64,000 bases of DNA from Amoebophrya sp. A120. Its lineage: Eukaryota > Sar > Dinophyceae > Syndiniales > Amoebophryaceae. The DNA lies in assembly GCA_905178155.1 (NCBI GenBank), contig CAJINV010000002.1, forward strand, positions 7,737,650-7,801,649, in the 5' to 3' direction. Positions 50,101 through 57,390 of this stretch are shown here, one piece after another; position 1 is the stretch's first letter; the number at the start of each line of letters is the position of its first letter. The notes under the pieces are model-generated. The model was not told where the DNA came from. It made no database searches and saw nothing but the letters and a program-made list of their open reading frames with translations. Position numbers and translations under genes: made by a program.

Positions 50101-52531
50101 AGAAGTTTTCCGTGCTCAGCAGCATGTCTTGCTGCTTCTGCAAATCGTCAAACACCATCTTCATCCGTTTCTCCACCTCTTCCCGCGCGGTCACTTGCTC
50201 TTCGAACGCGGCACCGGCGTCCTGCAGTTCCAGTTTCAAGGCGTTCACTTCTTGCCGCAACAACTTGTTCTCGGCCTCGGTGAACTCCCGGTTGTCCAGT
50301 TTCTGCTGCTTCAACCGTTCCATTTGCTCCTTGAAGGTCTCTTCCATGGTTTCCATCTGCTTGTTCAGCCGCTCCTGCGCTGTGTACTCCAAATTCTCCT
50401 TCTCCCACGTGTGCGAGCGCACCAGAAATTCGTGCCGGTCCACCGCTTTTTCTAACTTTTTCTCTACGGCGGTCAAGCTCTTGCTCTTCGTGTTGTACAT
50501 GTGCAGAAATTGCTCGCGAAATTCCGACCGCATCATGTGGAGGTAGTCGTCGAGAATTTTTCGCTCCTCGACGGGCAGATACTTGTTCTTCATGAACTCC
50601 ACATGCTCGTACAGCTCCGACGCCTGCTGCGTCTTCTCGTCCTTCGCTTCTGTGGCTGTTTTTGGAGCCGTGATCGTGACGACCCCACTGGTTCTTGTCT
50701 TATTGTCTGCTTTGATGCTCAGCCTTCTCGAAGCAGGCTTCTGTTTTGAAGACGTCGCACCAGCGCCTTCTACTTCACCAGCTTCTTCCTCTTCAACGCC
50801 GGCTTCCATCACCAAGGACTCGGCGGCGGCCCGCTCCCCCTCCGCGGAAATCACCCTCGAGAAAGGTGCTCCAGCAGACGCAGATCTTGCCAGCATCAGC
50901 CGCCCCTTCCCCGGCACCGGCAGCGGGCTGGACGGCATCGGGCGGGGCACGGGCATCATGTCAGAGCCAATCGCCCGGGGAGAGGGAGCTTTCGCCTTCG
51001 CGCCAGAACTCTGAGGTCGGGTTCGCAACCTGGCACCTTTACTGCCTGGTGTGGTTGCTGTCGTCCCAGCAGCAGCGGTAGAAGATGGCACTTTCTTCGC
51101 TGAAGAGCCCGCGATACTGGACGAGCTGCGACGACTCCGGCGGATTCCGTCTGCGGACACGAGTGGGCTAGATTTCCGTTTCTTTGAGCTGCCGCTTTTC
51201 GTTGTCGCGCTGCTCCTACTTCTGCGGTTGCCCGCCGCGGACGCCGAACCAAGAACACTTCTCGGACTTGCAGTCTTCGTCTTGTTCATCCCTTTTGGTC
51301 TTACTTTCCCCGGGCTAGTAGTACTGTGACCGCTGCTTGGACTGGCACTCTGGATTCTCTTTCTCCCTGTGGCCGTACCGTCCGACATCAGTTTGGCCGG
51401 TGGCGAGCCACCCGCTGCCTGCGCCTTCTTGTCTCCCCGTTGCCGAGAATTATGGCTCGACAACTTGCTCTGCGGCGAAGCGGAAGCCGACGCTGATGCT
51501 GATCGGACCGTATTACCACTAGCAGCGGCACCTCTACCTCTATTCGCATTAGCCCTGGAGGTCCCCGCGTCTTTGCTGGTGATCTTCCTAGCACCGCTGC
51601 GGACCTTGAAGTTGTGCAGTGCCTGGGTCCTGTCAATCCCCACATCCTCCAGCGCTTGTCCGAAATCCAGCTCTTGCTCCAGGTCCGCGTACTCGGCCTC
51701 GAGCGATTCCTTATCCAGTCTTAAATTTTCGTAGGACTTTTTCAACAGGTTCGCTCGTTTTTCGGTCAGCTTCAGGCTGGACAAATGCAGGTCCCGTTCG
51801 GACTGCAAATTCGACACCCTGTCAATCAGCTGCTCGTTCTGCTGCTTCAATTCGTGCGACAACTTCGAAGCGATGACCTCTTTTTCGTAGTCAAGGTGGA
51901 GGGACTGGTAGTCTTTTTGTAACTTGACAAACTCGGTTTGCAACTCGGACTTCTCGGTCTGGATCTTGTTGTGCGTCTCCAGCAGCTCTAAATGCTTTTC
52001 CTTCAGCTTCTCATGCATCGAGTGCAGCAACGGCGGCGGATGGGTGGTGGAAACGGATGCTAATAATCCCTTGCCTCGAAGTCCGCGGTGATGTTCTTGA
52101 TGCCCGTGGTGCGGGTGTGGAGGCATAGGAGCCGATGCATTTGGGTTCAAGGCCACACTTTTGTCGTCGACGACATGATGTGGATGCTGGTGCAAAGCAA
52201 TGTGAGGATGCGGGTGCGCCGAAGCCGGCGCAGCGTGTTGCGGCGCATTGTGATGGGACCACGCATTGTGATGGGACACATTGTGATGGGACACATTGTG
52301 ATGCGGCGCAGCTGCGTGCTGTGGCCCAGAAGAAGGTGTCCCCTGCTGCTGTCCGGAAGCATTCGTCCGGAAGTGGTGCGTTGTCCCTGAGGCAGCCGCA
52401 GCTCTCGTGTGCGGGTGGAAGTTGTGTTTGATAGTCGCGAGTGCTTTATTCTTTCCGAGCGTCGACGATGATCCCAAGGTTGCAGTGTGGGTCGCCGCAG
52501 CGGGCGAAGTGGTGGTCGGAGTCGTTGGCAT
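44120..52531 (-). CDS. Giant coiled-coil protein, 2,803 residues
   Basis: Single frame from ATG at 52531. The His-rich N-terminus (~75-150, SHHN repeats) is followed by coiled coils at ~165-305 (KEKHLELLETHNKIQTEKSE), ~640-830 (EKENLEYTAQERLNKQMETM), ~910-1095 (KEQLIKEMEANYTKTILDLK) and ~1190-1300 (RKKEREDREKEKARFEKALK). A short charged helix lies near 2210. The rest is Ser/Ala/Lys/Thr-rich disordered sequence. Such architecture fits a cytoskeletal, basal-body or centrosomal scaffold, but that is inference; no named family is recognised. No intron interrupts 8.4 kb. The retrotransposon lies only 61 bp past its stop codon in the same orientation. Confidence 0.75.
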   Translation of the reverse strand: MPTTPTTTSPAAATHTATLGSSSTLGKNKALATIKHNFHPHTRAAAASGTTHHFRTNASGQQQGTPSSGPQHAAAPHHNVSHHNVSHHNAWSHHNAPQHAAPASAHPHPHIALHQHPHHVVDDKSVALNPNASAPMPPHPHHGHQEHHRGLRGKGLLASVSTTHPPPLLHSMHEKLKEKHLELLETHNKIQTEKSELQTEFVKLQKDYQSLHLDYEKEVIASKLSHELKQQNEQLIDRVSNLQSERDLHLSSLKLTEKRANLLKKSYENLRLDKESLEAEYADLEQELDFGQALEDVGIDRTQALHNFKVRSGARKITSKDAGTSRANANRGRGAAASGNTVRSASASASASPQSKLSSHNSRQRGDKKAQAAGGSPPAKLMSDGTATGRKRIQSASPSSGHSTTSPGKVRPKGMNKTKTASPRSVLGSASAAGNRRSRSSATTKSGSSKKRKSSPLVSADGIRRSRRSSSSIAGSSAKKVPSSTAAAGTTATTPGSKGARLRTRPQSSGAKAKAPSPRAIGSDMMPVPRPMPSSPLPVPGKGRLMLARSASAGAPFSRVISAEGERAAAESLVMEAGVEEEEAGEVEGAGATSSKQKPASRRLSIKADNKTRTSGVVTITAPKTATEAKDEKTQQASELYEHVEFMKNKYLPVEERKILDDYLHMMRSEFREQFLHMYNTKSKSLTAVEKKLEKAVDRHEFLVRSHTWEKENLEYTAQERLNKQMETMEETFKEQMERLKQQKLDNREFTEAENKLLRQEVNALKLELQDAGAAFEEQVTAREEVEKRMKMVFDDLQKQQDMLLSTENFFGDIEPDVGGLDLGDLEKKNETTTRTSSKRASTATGSVKFVNEGSAADSNVVEADGKQDANKPPSATEIEGSDQAHQRTSANKALLPPRLRISSKQNADSVQTRMKKFDNLLKETEQKEQLIKEMEANYTKTILDLKQSHEFLQQKVKQMLSEKKKQRKKVEDFLQNKEKLQFVEEEYDKLKKEHEELLTKNLSAQQQKLKMEGDRLRVEVNQLHSVLQNSKVDNENLVFEKTKLEQENARLFGKVSGYEAEIERLNAELSSRDTDIRQVQELLFTGTTTATTTATATTTGVQVLGHSGRATNLSQPSVQQKKKPKLASNIIKSPNEKSVGSSDGIPVPATFDIESPPGVRGGGVVVASSPGRASPAASTTSPSSDIHNSVKNLIQQRKKEREDREKEKARFEKALKAHESEKTALHSKLKEHEETNEFLQSRLDQAAVGMVPPEWKQSVVRQSVTLQKISKVGGYAEFHSRLEKEKMKAEHELEKGRRGLTAEEEIRPPPEQAAEQGTEQAANKTPASQHHFLGHTSAGISASASKFGSHSLHSHPEQAHHRSLGGAFDQVAEDRADVAHEMKEEPHTKHLRAPHAEGERSELVVQQAVAGTTAGKALIFEEGVDEAGDEGHQKALTKDAGTPSPSILSRVAMFDKEHKDMINSTLVRTSKETGKRSTSTDKTNANVEASSVTSRRRSSRSSGGMGIVQKMKGKQGSTPTASRSVSPVEHPVVEQARPENTAADGGNKNQDDQDLIATGAYLQVVGERTNKLKFAPLEGNILAQQQAEVAFAEKQRLQQNQAASSTTSDAAPKKKMKRMVRVVKRRSTKSQVADENVDKTSAPPPDPVLDSIVKKSTVERLLASAPPPDEQADVVDDSFIIVDGEQEDEKPTETEEQVNGEDVVMDITEAAVNTATASSGSATLSRKSIAAAKTQAASSMFARRPSRYMLMQTFMRWKIRHHMGQGSSTAFESPVSKAKSASASVAHENTPHAKEIAAAKAAPVANKIRRLESGKTKTKTSSSLFSSKTGPVSTSVPGGERAAAVASEEQAAASTSGLVVSPHADEHQVGTEGAPAPEPREKNSVLDRKEVSGGTVKAHAATVASAQAQQERSPTSPSQTTDVDVSSGFRTTSNKQQGKTKAKKVKAEGSQVPRTAQPPEHDVRFSSGSSEGDHDEHKSDLVLAAHSLLTAGAKQWNATGAGGIVKNVGGGSKIKRVLSSKKSSKDESSVRSEDTTTSGAEVVGSRAAAEGDIKSDKGKTKVQKSTKETPQHNDVVYSDADETPGSTRKLVFDLQQDPDSLHEEDLAQIEQAVYTLQHSPDTKMVSVKATSTSSSKSPPSSSTGPTGAMTTTLDAGDDAAGHKNAATKKEKDENLKNKKKNAHTSPTSPGAVADSLGKHVKLHARRLEHADKLQEDMKDREAEKEEKQKLQEQYEKEHKQKYRAKYAAIGAEHIGREYYGNSNKSGSSSSSSDNEAEIMKAFLQDQVQEEREKEDRSHEDVLINLADARARMHELRSEVAASMKSNNLLATAPAVKKKKKSSKTTTSSSPETSSPAKNYKTRDSEVAAVSGSAVETASMGRAGAEGAIPQTASSRSSKSNKRESTSAFSKVRKSELKLNTLLNKNLAKTTSLDDHRVGSGVIAAADGRTASKEKDSPSRSPSASSRSKNKDSLNISSSSQQTSSSGKVDEKGLTAASSTIRPPIIMSTIDKIRLEDMRNTGKKSSPSSNASSRMSKRVSFGVDMVSEDSLFDVAQKSVLRKEERKERKQARRSASGAANSSEDHGGGGPAGRATTSPPSNDSSAAAAAQNLLKPSKSRGSSYFEPSSRLPLGGSNSSSGTTSSPSAKEGVVRDKLQKKKEKKEARRSARAASTSSPPASVSPPTSTTMYSFYNDMTYDVLEDDGGDPHFYLQGNNSSAAGQRQRDLVGVSSAALPREFQLYGYGDELLHDQDNFPARLILEAKASNEGQQDAPDESALHFPDRIDLSMLQQLLGSATAEDDA
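52238..52312 (-). repeat. 15-bp repeat encoding SHHN units
   Basis: Four or five imperfect units of CATTGTGATGGGACA (plus strand) encode the His/Asn/Ser run in the N-terminus of the giant coiled-coil protein. Confidence 0.8.
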
Positions 52532-53136
52532 GTCGTTTTGCTTTGCTAGTTGTACTCCATTTTCCTACATCAAAGACACAGCCTCGTGCACGACGAAGCG
52601 TTTGTTGTCCAGTTTCAATGAATGCTGATGAATGTAAGTACCAAAAATTACATAACGTAACAAGAGACTGCGACGTAGTAAAAACAAGATAAAGCAGCCG
52701 GAGGGGAACGAGAAACGACAACGACCACCAGACTACGAGAAACGCTCTCAAGGCAGACTACAACGATTGCTCAAACTCAATTCCGATGGATGCGCTCATC
52801 TAAACCAACGTATCAATGACCATGAGCGTTATTTCTTGTACAACGAGATTATATCACGAAGCCAGCGAATATGGTCACTCCTTTTCGAGCGTACGAGTAA
52901 ACGAAGTTTTCGCGACGAGGAAGACAAGCCAAAACATCCGCAAACAAATTCCGCATGCATTGAATGGCCATCGCCATGGCATTGATTTTCATTGATTTGC
53001 GCACCTATCCATGCAAGGTTGCCGTGAGCAATGAAGATCATCTTCTGCTTTATTGAGATGCTTTCTCTTAGTCCTACGGACCGCTCTACTGCTTTCGTTC
53101 CTTTTCGTGAGAACAAGATTTGACTCCATCATGTCT
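52532..53136. other. Intergenic region
   Basis: No supported gene on either strand. Confidence 0.4.
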
Positions 53137-54824
53137 TCACGCCTCCTTCGCCGCATTGCACCTATTTTCGAACGTACACGGCTCCCCCGGCGGATCCGCC
53201 TTCGGCGCTGTCGGGTCGCGATCCAAAGTCAACGGTTTGCTGACGCCGAACGCCTTCTCGTCCGGATCGTCAAATAGGGCGTCGGCCGGGTCTTGCGGTG
53301 GCGGTGGTTCTACTTCCGAAGCACCCTCGTCCCCATTTCCAGCATTCGGGAACAGATCGTTCCCGTTCTTATAGAAGTGCACAACTCCCCCTCTCCCTCA
53401 TTTGTATTGCTGCATGAACAGCAATACAAGCGCCAGCAAGAATACAGGTTTCGCATGACAAATTTGGACAGCATTGTAGTGCTATTTGGGCTACCAGAAC
53501 TTGTCAAGCAAACAGTGCCAAGAGCCAAGGCGTAAATTAGGTATTTTGCATGACAAATGAGGGGGAGGGGGAGTTGTGCACTCTCATAGTTCTCGCCCGC
53601 GATGTAGATCCCACCAGACGCGTAGTATCCTAAGTAAGAACGTACCCACGCCATAGCTGTCATGCAGATCTGCATGCTCAAAATGTTTGCCATGTGGATC
53701 CCCATGAGAAGCGTTTTCTAGTCGTGTTTTGGAATTTGTAATGCTCTAATCAGCATAATAGGCTAGAGCTGTGATGCTGCTGAGCTAGCTCAAACAGCAC
53801 TGCACTACGAGTTCAAGTTTGTCATGCAAAACAGGCAAAACTTGTAGATTTGTCTAGCAATTTTTGCATCTTGACTATGGTGTGGGGACGTTTTTACTCA
53901 GAATACGTAGCCGGCAAAATTCGCCGCCTTCTCGCTGTTGCTCATGCCCGTAGTTCCCGCTTTGCTCAACGCAAATTTCGGCTTCGGGTAGGGTCTGAAC
54001 AAATTCTTTTCGTGAAATGGGTTTTCCACCTGCCCGTACTCATCCACGGGGCCGTTCGGGAGCCAGAACCACCCCCGATTGCGCCCGTGGGTGAGGGAGT
54101 CCTGCGAGCGGAACCGGTGCGAGCTGTAGCCGTCGGTGCCATTCGTCGCTCCGGAACTTTCACTGTCGTCCCCCGTGCCAGAACTCCCGTCGCCGCGCGG
54201 GGCGCTCGCATCGGGCAGGCCGTCGAAGGCGGAGGGGGAGCCGGGAGGGTTACTGTTATTTTCATCTCCATTTTTGCCATGCAGGTTCTCGAGTTCTTGG
54301 CTCTCCTCGTTTCTGTAGTCGTCGTTCATGCCATTGTCCTCCGCCGGCGTCGGGTCGTGCTCCGGAAACTTGTGCGTGTAGGTGTGCCCGAAGGTTTTGG
54401 CCCCCTTGCGCTCGTCAACCACGAGGCCGCGCGGGTCCGGTTGCAGGTAGTCCAACGGCGGCTTCTCGTCTGGCGTCTGCTCTTCGCGCTTGGGCTCCGG
54501 TTCCGGGGTTTTCACGTAGTCCTCGCCGCGCTCGCCAAATTTTCTTGGCGTCGAAAGAAACGGATTGGGGTCGGTCGGGCTGAAACCAGTGAGGATTTTC
54601 ACATACGGTCTGGTTCTTGAAAGGCCCGTGCGGCGGAGGACAAGCTTTTGAGTTGTGCTGCTGCCGGCAAAAAAGCTCGAAAATGTCTCGAGGACGTTGT
54701 GTAGTAGCTCATTTATCGTCCCTGTTTTTGCGACCTCACTCGTGCGACTTGCAGCCGCTGAAAAACCTCCGCTGCTGCCCAAAGATGCACCTTCGTCTAG
54801 CAGCAGTGCCTGCTTTGCAAGCAT
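53137..54824 (-). CDS. Unknown protein with one membrane segment, three exons
   Basis: Exons 54824-53907, 53717-53586 and 53370-53137 join in frame to 427 residues. The first exon encodes a Ser/Asn/Glu-rich, polar protein with ordered ends (RTRPYVKILTGFSPTDPNPF, RNRGWFWLPNGPVDEYGQVE, PFHEKNLFRPYPKPKFALSK). The second exon encodes a hydrophobic stretch (LLMGIHMANILSMQICMTAM then AWVRSYLGYYASGGIYIAGE). The third encodes an acidic Pro-rich tail ending FENRCNAAKEA. Intron 1 (53718-53906) is GT-AG. Intron 2 is an introner with a CTAT direct repeat. An Arg/Ala-rich N-terminal frame just upstream (54736-55002) might supply a targeting peptide, but I cannot join it. Family unknown; a mitochondrial or other organelle membrane protein is one possibility. 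Confidence 0.6.
53371..53589 (-). mobile_element. Introner element with ~30-bp inverted repeats
   Basis: Near-perfect inverted repeats GTGCACAACTCCCCC... sit at both ends (about 53376-53405 and 53553-53582). They are flanked by a direct repeat that reads CTAT on the coding strand (53371-53374 and 53586-53589). Removing the element plus one CTAT (215 nt) restores the frame IAGENY|KNGNDLF. The splice ends are not GT-AG. It holds two copies of GCATGACAAAT (53453-53463 and 53548-53558), shared with the glucosidase I introner. Confidence 0.85.
53718..53906 (-). other. GT-AG intron with an introner-like internal motif
   Basis: The coding strand begins GTATTCTGAG and ends CACGACTAG; removal joins NFAGY to KTLLMG in frame. 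It contains GCATGACAAAC, one base from the motif in the neighbouring introner, so it may be an older, degraded relative. Confidence 0.6.
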
Positions 54825-55167
54825 CTTTCAACGACGTAGTCAATAATTTGCTCGCTGTGTATATTTTCCAAACGCGCACTAATCTTGCTGCCAGTTCCAG
54901 TTGTCTGCACTTGGCTTGGTACCCCACTACACGCATCCTCATGATCCGACCGCATCGAGATCCGAATCCGAAACGTGTATTCATCAAGTAATTATTTGCC
55001 ACAACGATTCTTCCGACTTTTTACGAGGACGGTCTTCTCAGCGAGTGAAGCTTCAGCGACAGCTGGTACCATCGTGCGAAGATAAGCGAAACATCGATTC
55101 GAAACTGTCCATGTCTCGCATATGACATTGCACTAGCCGCTGGAATCATTATGCCGATTCAACGATT

Positions 55168-56997
55168 TCAGAGTCGAGATCTCGACGAGCAGCCTCCTGT
55201 AGTGGTAAACGATGTTCCACCGCTAGCACCTGTAGCGTGTTGACGTACTAGTGCTTCTGCTTCTTCCTCACTATTCCACACGCGATTCTGTGTCCACAGG
55301 ACAGGCACTGTAGTTTCCACGACGATCTCCTCCGCCCCGTCTTCGATTTGATTACACGTCGAAACCAATTTTCCAAACGAGAGCTCGTCGTTCCGCAAGT
55401 TCCACTTCAGGCCTCTCGTCGTCACTCTTGGGAGCGAAGAAGGTGGTGACGAGCCGGGTCCTCCGGGCGTAGCTTCGGTCGAAGATGTTGACGCTGCCAG
55501 GGGAATCAAACCCACCTTCAACGAAGGCTTTCCTGGTACAGGAGCGCTTGTTTCGGTCCCGGTGTGCTTATGATCATCTTCGCGGCGAACTCGTGGCAAC
55601 GGTATTACCGTCCGCCCGCGTGGCAAGCAGCACATCAGGGAATCGCCGTCGGAAGTGCAGACGAGTGGGAGAAACAACTGCGAGCTGTGATATTCTCCGC
55701 CTCTGTAATAATCTTCTGGTGCATGTTGATCACGGTTGTTTTCACAGCTGTATTTGTACAGTGTGTTGCACAGGGCGAAAAAGTGGTCTGTTCTGCCCTT
55801 CACACCCGCAAATTTTCCAACGATCTCCACACCCGCGGTAAACACCCTCGGGTCAATCAAGGAGAGGGCTTTTTCTAAATCTGTCGTGTTCTGGTCCGGC
55901 ATGTGCAGCATGGGAGTGCCGTCAGAAATTTCGTAAACCGCTTCCACCATGTTGTTGAAATTAAACTCAATGTTGTTTTGCGGAAGCTTCTTCAGCCGTA
56001 ACTTCTCGACGACTGGCTTTAATCGATTGTAGCGAATTTCCTTGGCAGACACAGGGTCCAGCACATGAAGATCGTGGTGGGCTTCGCGCCGGCTGAGGTG
56101 GTCGTGGGGCAAAGTGTTCTTTTCCATGGAACACGAACGAAAAAACGCAGCTGGCATAAACCTTTGGAAAAACGTCGGCGCAAGATAGGGCTCGACTTCT
56201 CCTGCTTCGTTGACCTGGTGCTTCGTGGGGCGTGTGATGAACGCAATATCCTCGTCTGTTAACGTTGATGAGGGTATTTCAGATTTGCTTCGATTTTCTG
56301 CAGCTGCAGTGCTGACAGCACAAATACCGTCTTGTTCACGACCCACTGTTGCCGTCAAAATTTCGTCCGCCCATTCGTGAAAACTTCTGCACACGAGTGC
56401 TGGAACATCGGCCTCTTGAGCGGCATCTGCTTTCCGCTCCGACTGCAGCTTTCTGGTTGACAGTGCCACATCCCCAGCCGCCACGCTCGGGATCTCCAGG
56501 AAACTAGAGTCCATGTCTCCCACGACTAGGTCCGGTAGAAGGCCAAACTGCGTTTTCAACTTGCGGTAGGCTCCGTCGGTGGCGACCCGCAAGCTGGCAT
56601 CCTTCCAGCAACGATGGTTTGGCGCCAGCAGTTTCGGATACTGGGTATTCAGAAAAATCCGTGCGAGCTTCTCGCTACTTTCGTTTTCCGACGTCCCACT
56701 TGGTCTTGGATGATCGATTCCTTGCACGCGGCGCAGCAACAAAGTCAGCCGCTCATTTGCTGAGATCGATGTGGGAGCTTGTTTTGATGCAGAAGAGCCC
56801 TCTCCGCGGCCGCTGGCACCGTCGGATTCCTCCGCGCGTACAGTATTGGAGACACCCCTGCTACCTGTCCGCAGCATGGCTGGTGTGTGGCTCGCCTTTT
56901 GGCACGCGCGTGCTCTAGCACTTCTACTGCCACGGTGATACGACAAGACAGAAGTGGTCCTCGCGCATTTTGATGCTCTGAGAAAGGCCAAAGCCAT
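55168..56997 (-). CDS. TPK1: Thiamine pyrophosphokinase
   Basis: Transfers pyrophosphate from ATP to thiamine to make thiamine diphosphate, the cofactor of pyruvate dehydrogenase and transketolase. ATG at 56997 is used because the codon at 57003 is TTG. Family blocks: RVATDGAYRKL (~140), LLPDLVVGDMDSSF (~155), MPDQNTTDLEKALSLI (~368), EIVGKFAGVKGRTDHFFALC (~390), and the C-terminal thiamine-binding sheet GLIPLA ... TTRGLKWNLRNDELSFGKLV (~525) with ETTVPVLWTQNRVW (~565). About 609 residues against roughly 240 in animals. The excess is an Arg/Ser-rich N-terminus that could be a targeting peptide, a ~190-residue insert after GDMDS, and a loop before TTRGLKW. The key Asp residues in GDMDS and DQNTTD are present, so the enzyme looks intact. 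Confidence 0.9.
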   Translation of the reverse strand: MALAFLRASKCARTTSVLSYHRGSRSARARACQKASHTPAMLRTGSRGVSNTVRAEESDGASGRGEGSSASKQAPTSISANERLTLLLRRVQGIDHPRPSGTSENESSEKLARIFLNTQYPKLLAPNHRCWKDASLRVATDGAYRKLKTQFGLLPDLVVGDMDSSFLEIPSVAAGDVALSTRKLQSERKADAAQEADVPALVCRSFHEWADEILTATVGREQDGICAVSTAAAENRSKSEIPSSTLTDEDIAFITRPTKHQVNEAGEVEPYLAPTFFQRFMPAAFFRSCSMEKNTLPHDHLSRREAHHDLHVLDPVSAKEIRYNRLKPVVEKLRLKKLPQNNIEFNFNNMVEAVYEISDGTPMLHMPDQNTTDLEKALSLIDPRVFTAGVEIVGKFAGVKGRTDHFFALCNTLYKYSCENNRDQHAPEDYYRGGEYHSSQLFLPLVCTSDGDSLMCCLPRGRTVIPLPRVRREDDHKHTGTETSAPVPGKPSLKVGLIPLAASTSSTEATPGGPGSSPPSSLPRVTTRGLKWNLRNDELSFGKLVSTCNQIEDGAEEIVVETTVPVLWTQNRVWNSEEEAEALVRQHATGASGGTSFTTTGGCSSRSRL

Positions 56998-57390
56998 CGT
57001 CAACTTGAACGGCTGCTACGTACACGTGTGATACTGTGGTTGCTCACATGATGTTCGTATGGTTGACTTCTTCCAAAACATATGAAATCGGAAAAGGCTC
57101 GCAGCACCTATGACTACGGGTAAAATTCGTTGAAAAGAGTAATAAAGCAAGGGGCGTCATAGTTTGTCCCGTGTGGAACTGTAGAGGTCTGCGGCAATGA
57201 GGCATATAAAGGAACCACTAAACACAAACTTACCATCTCGATGCCGGCAATTGTGAAGACCGCGTGGTGTCTGTTCATCGCGATCACCAAAAATCACACA
57301 TCTTTTAGGTCGCGTTTCACTACTTTCATCTTTACATTTACTGCATTCATTCCCGTCCATATATGACCGGCGAATACGAATACGATCGCT
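56998..57390. other. Spacer between thiamine pyrophosphokinase and mannose-6-phosphate isomerase
   Basis: 393 bp, no supported gene. Confidence 0.4.
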
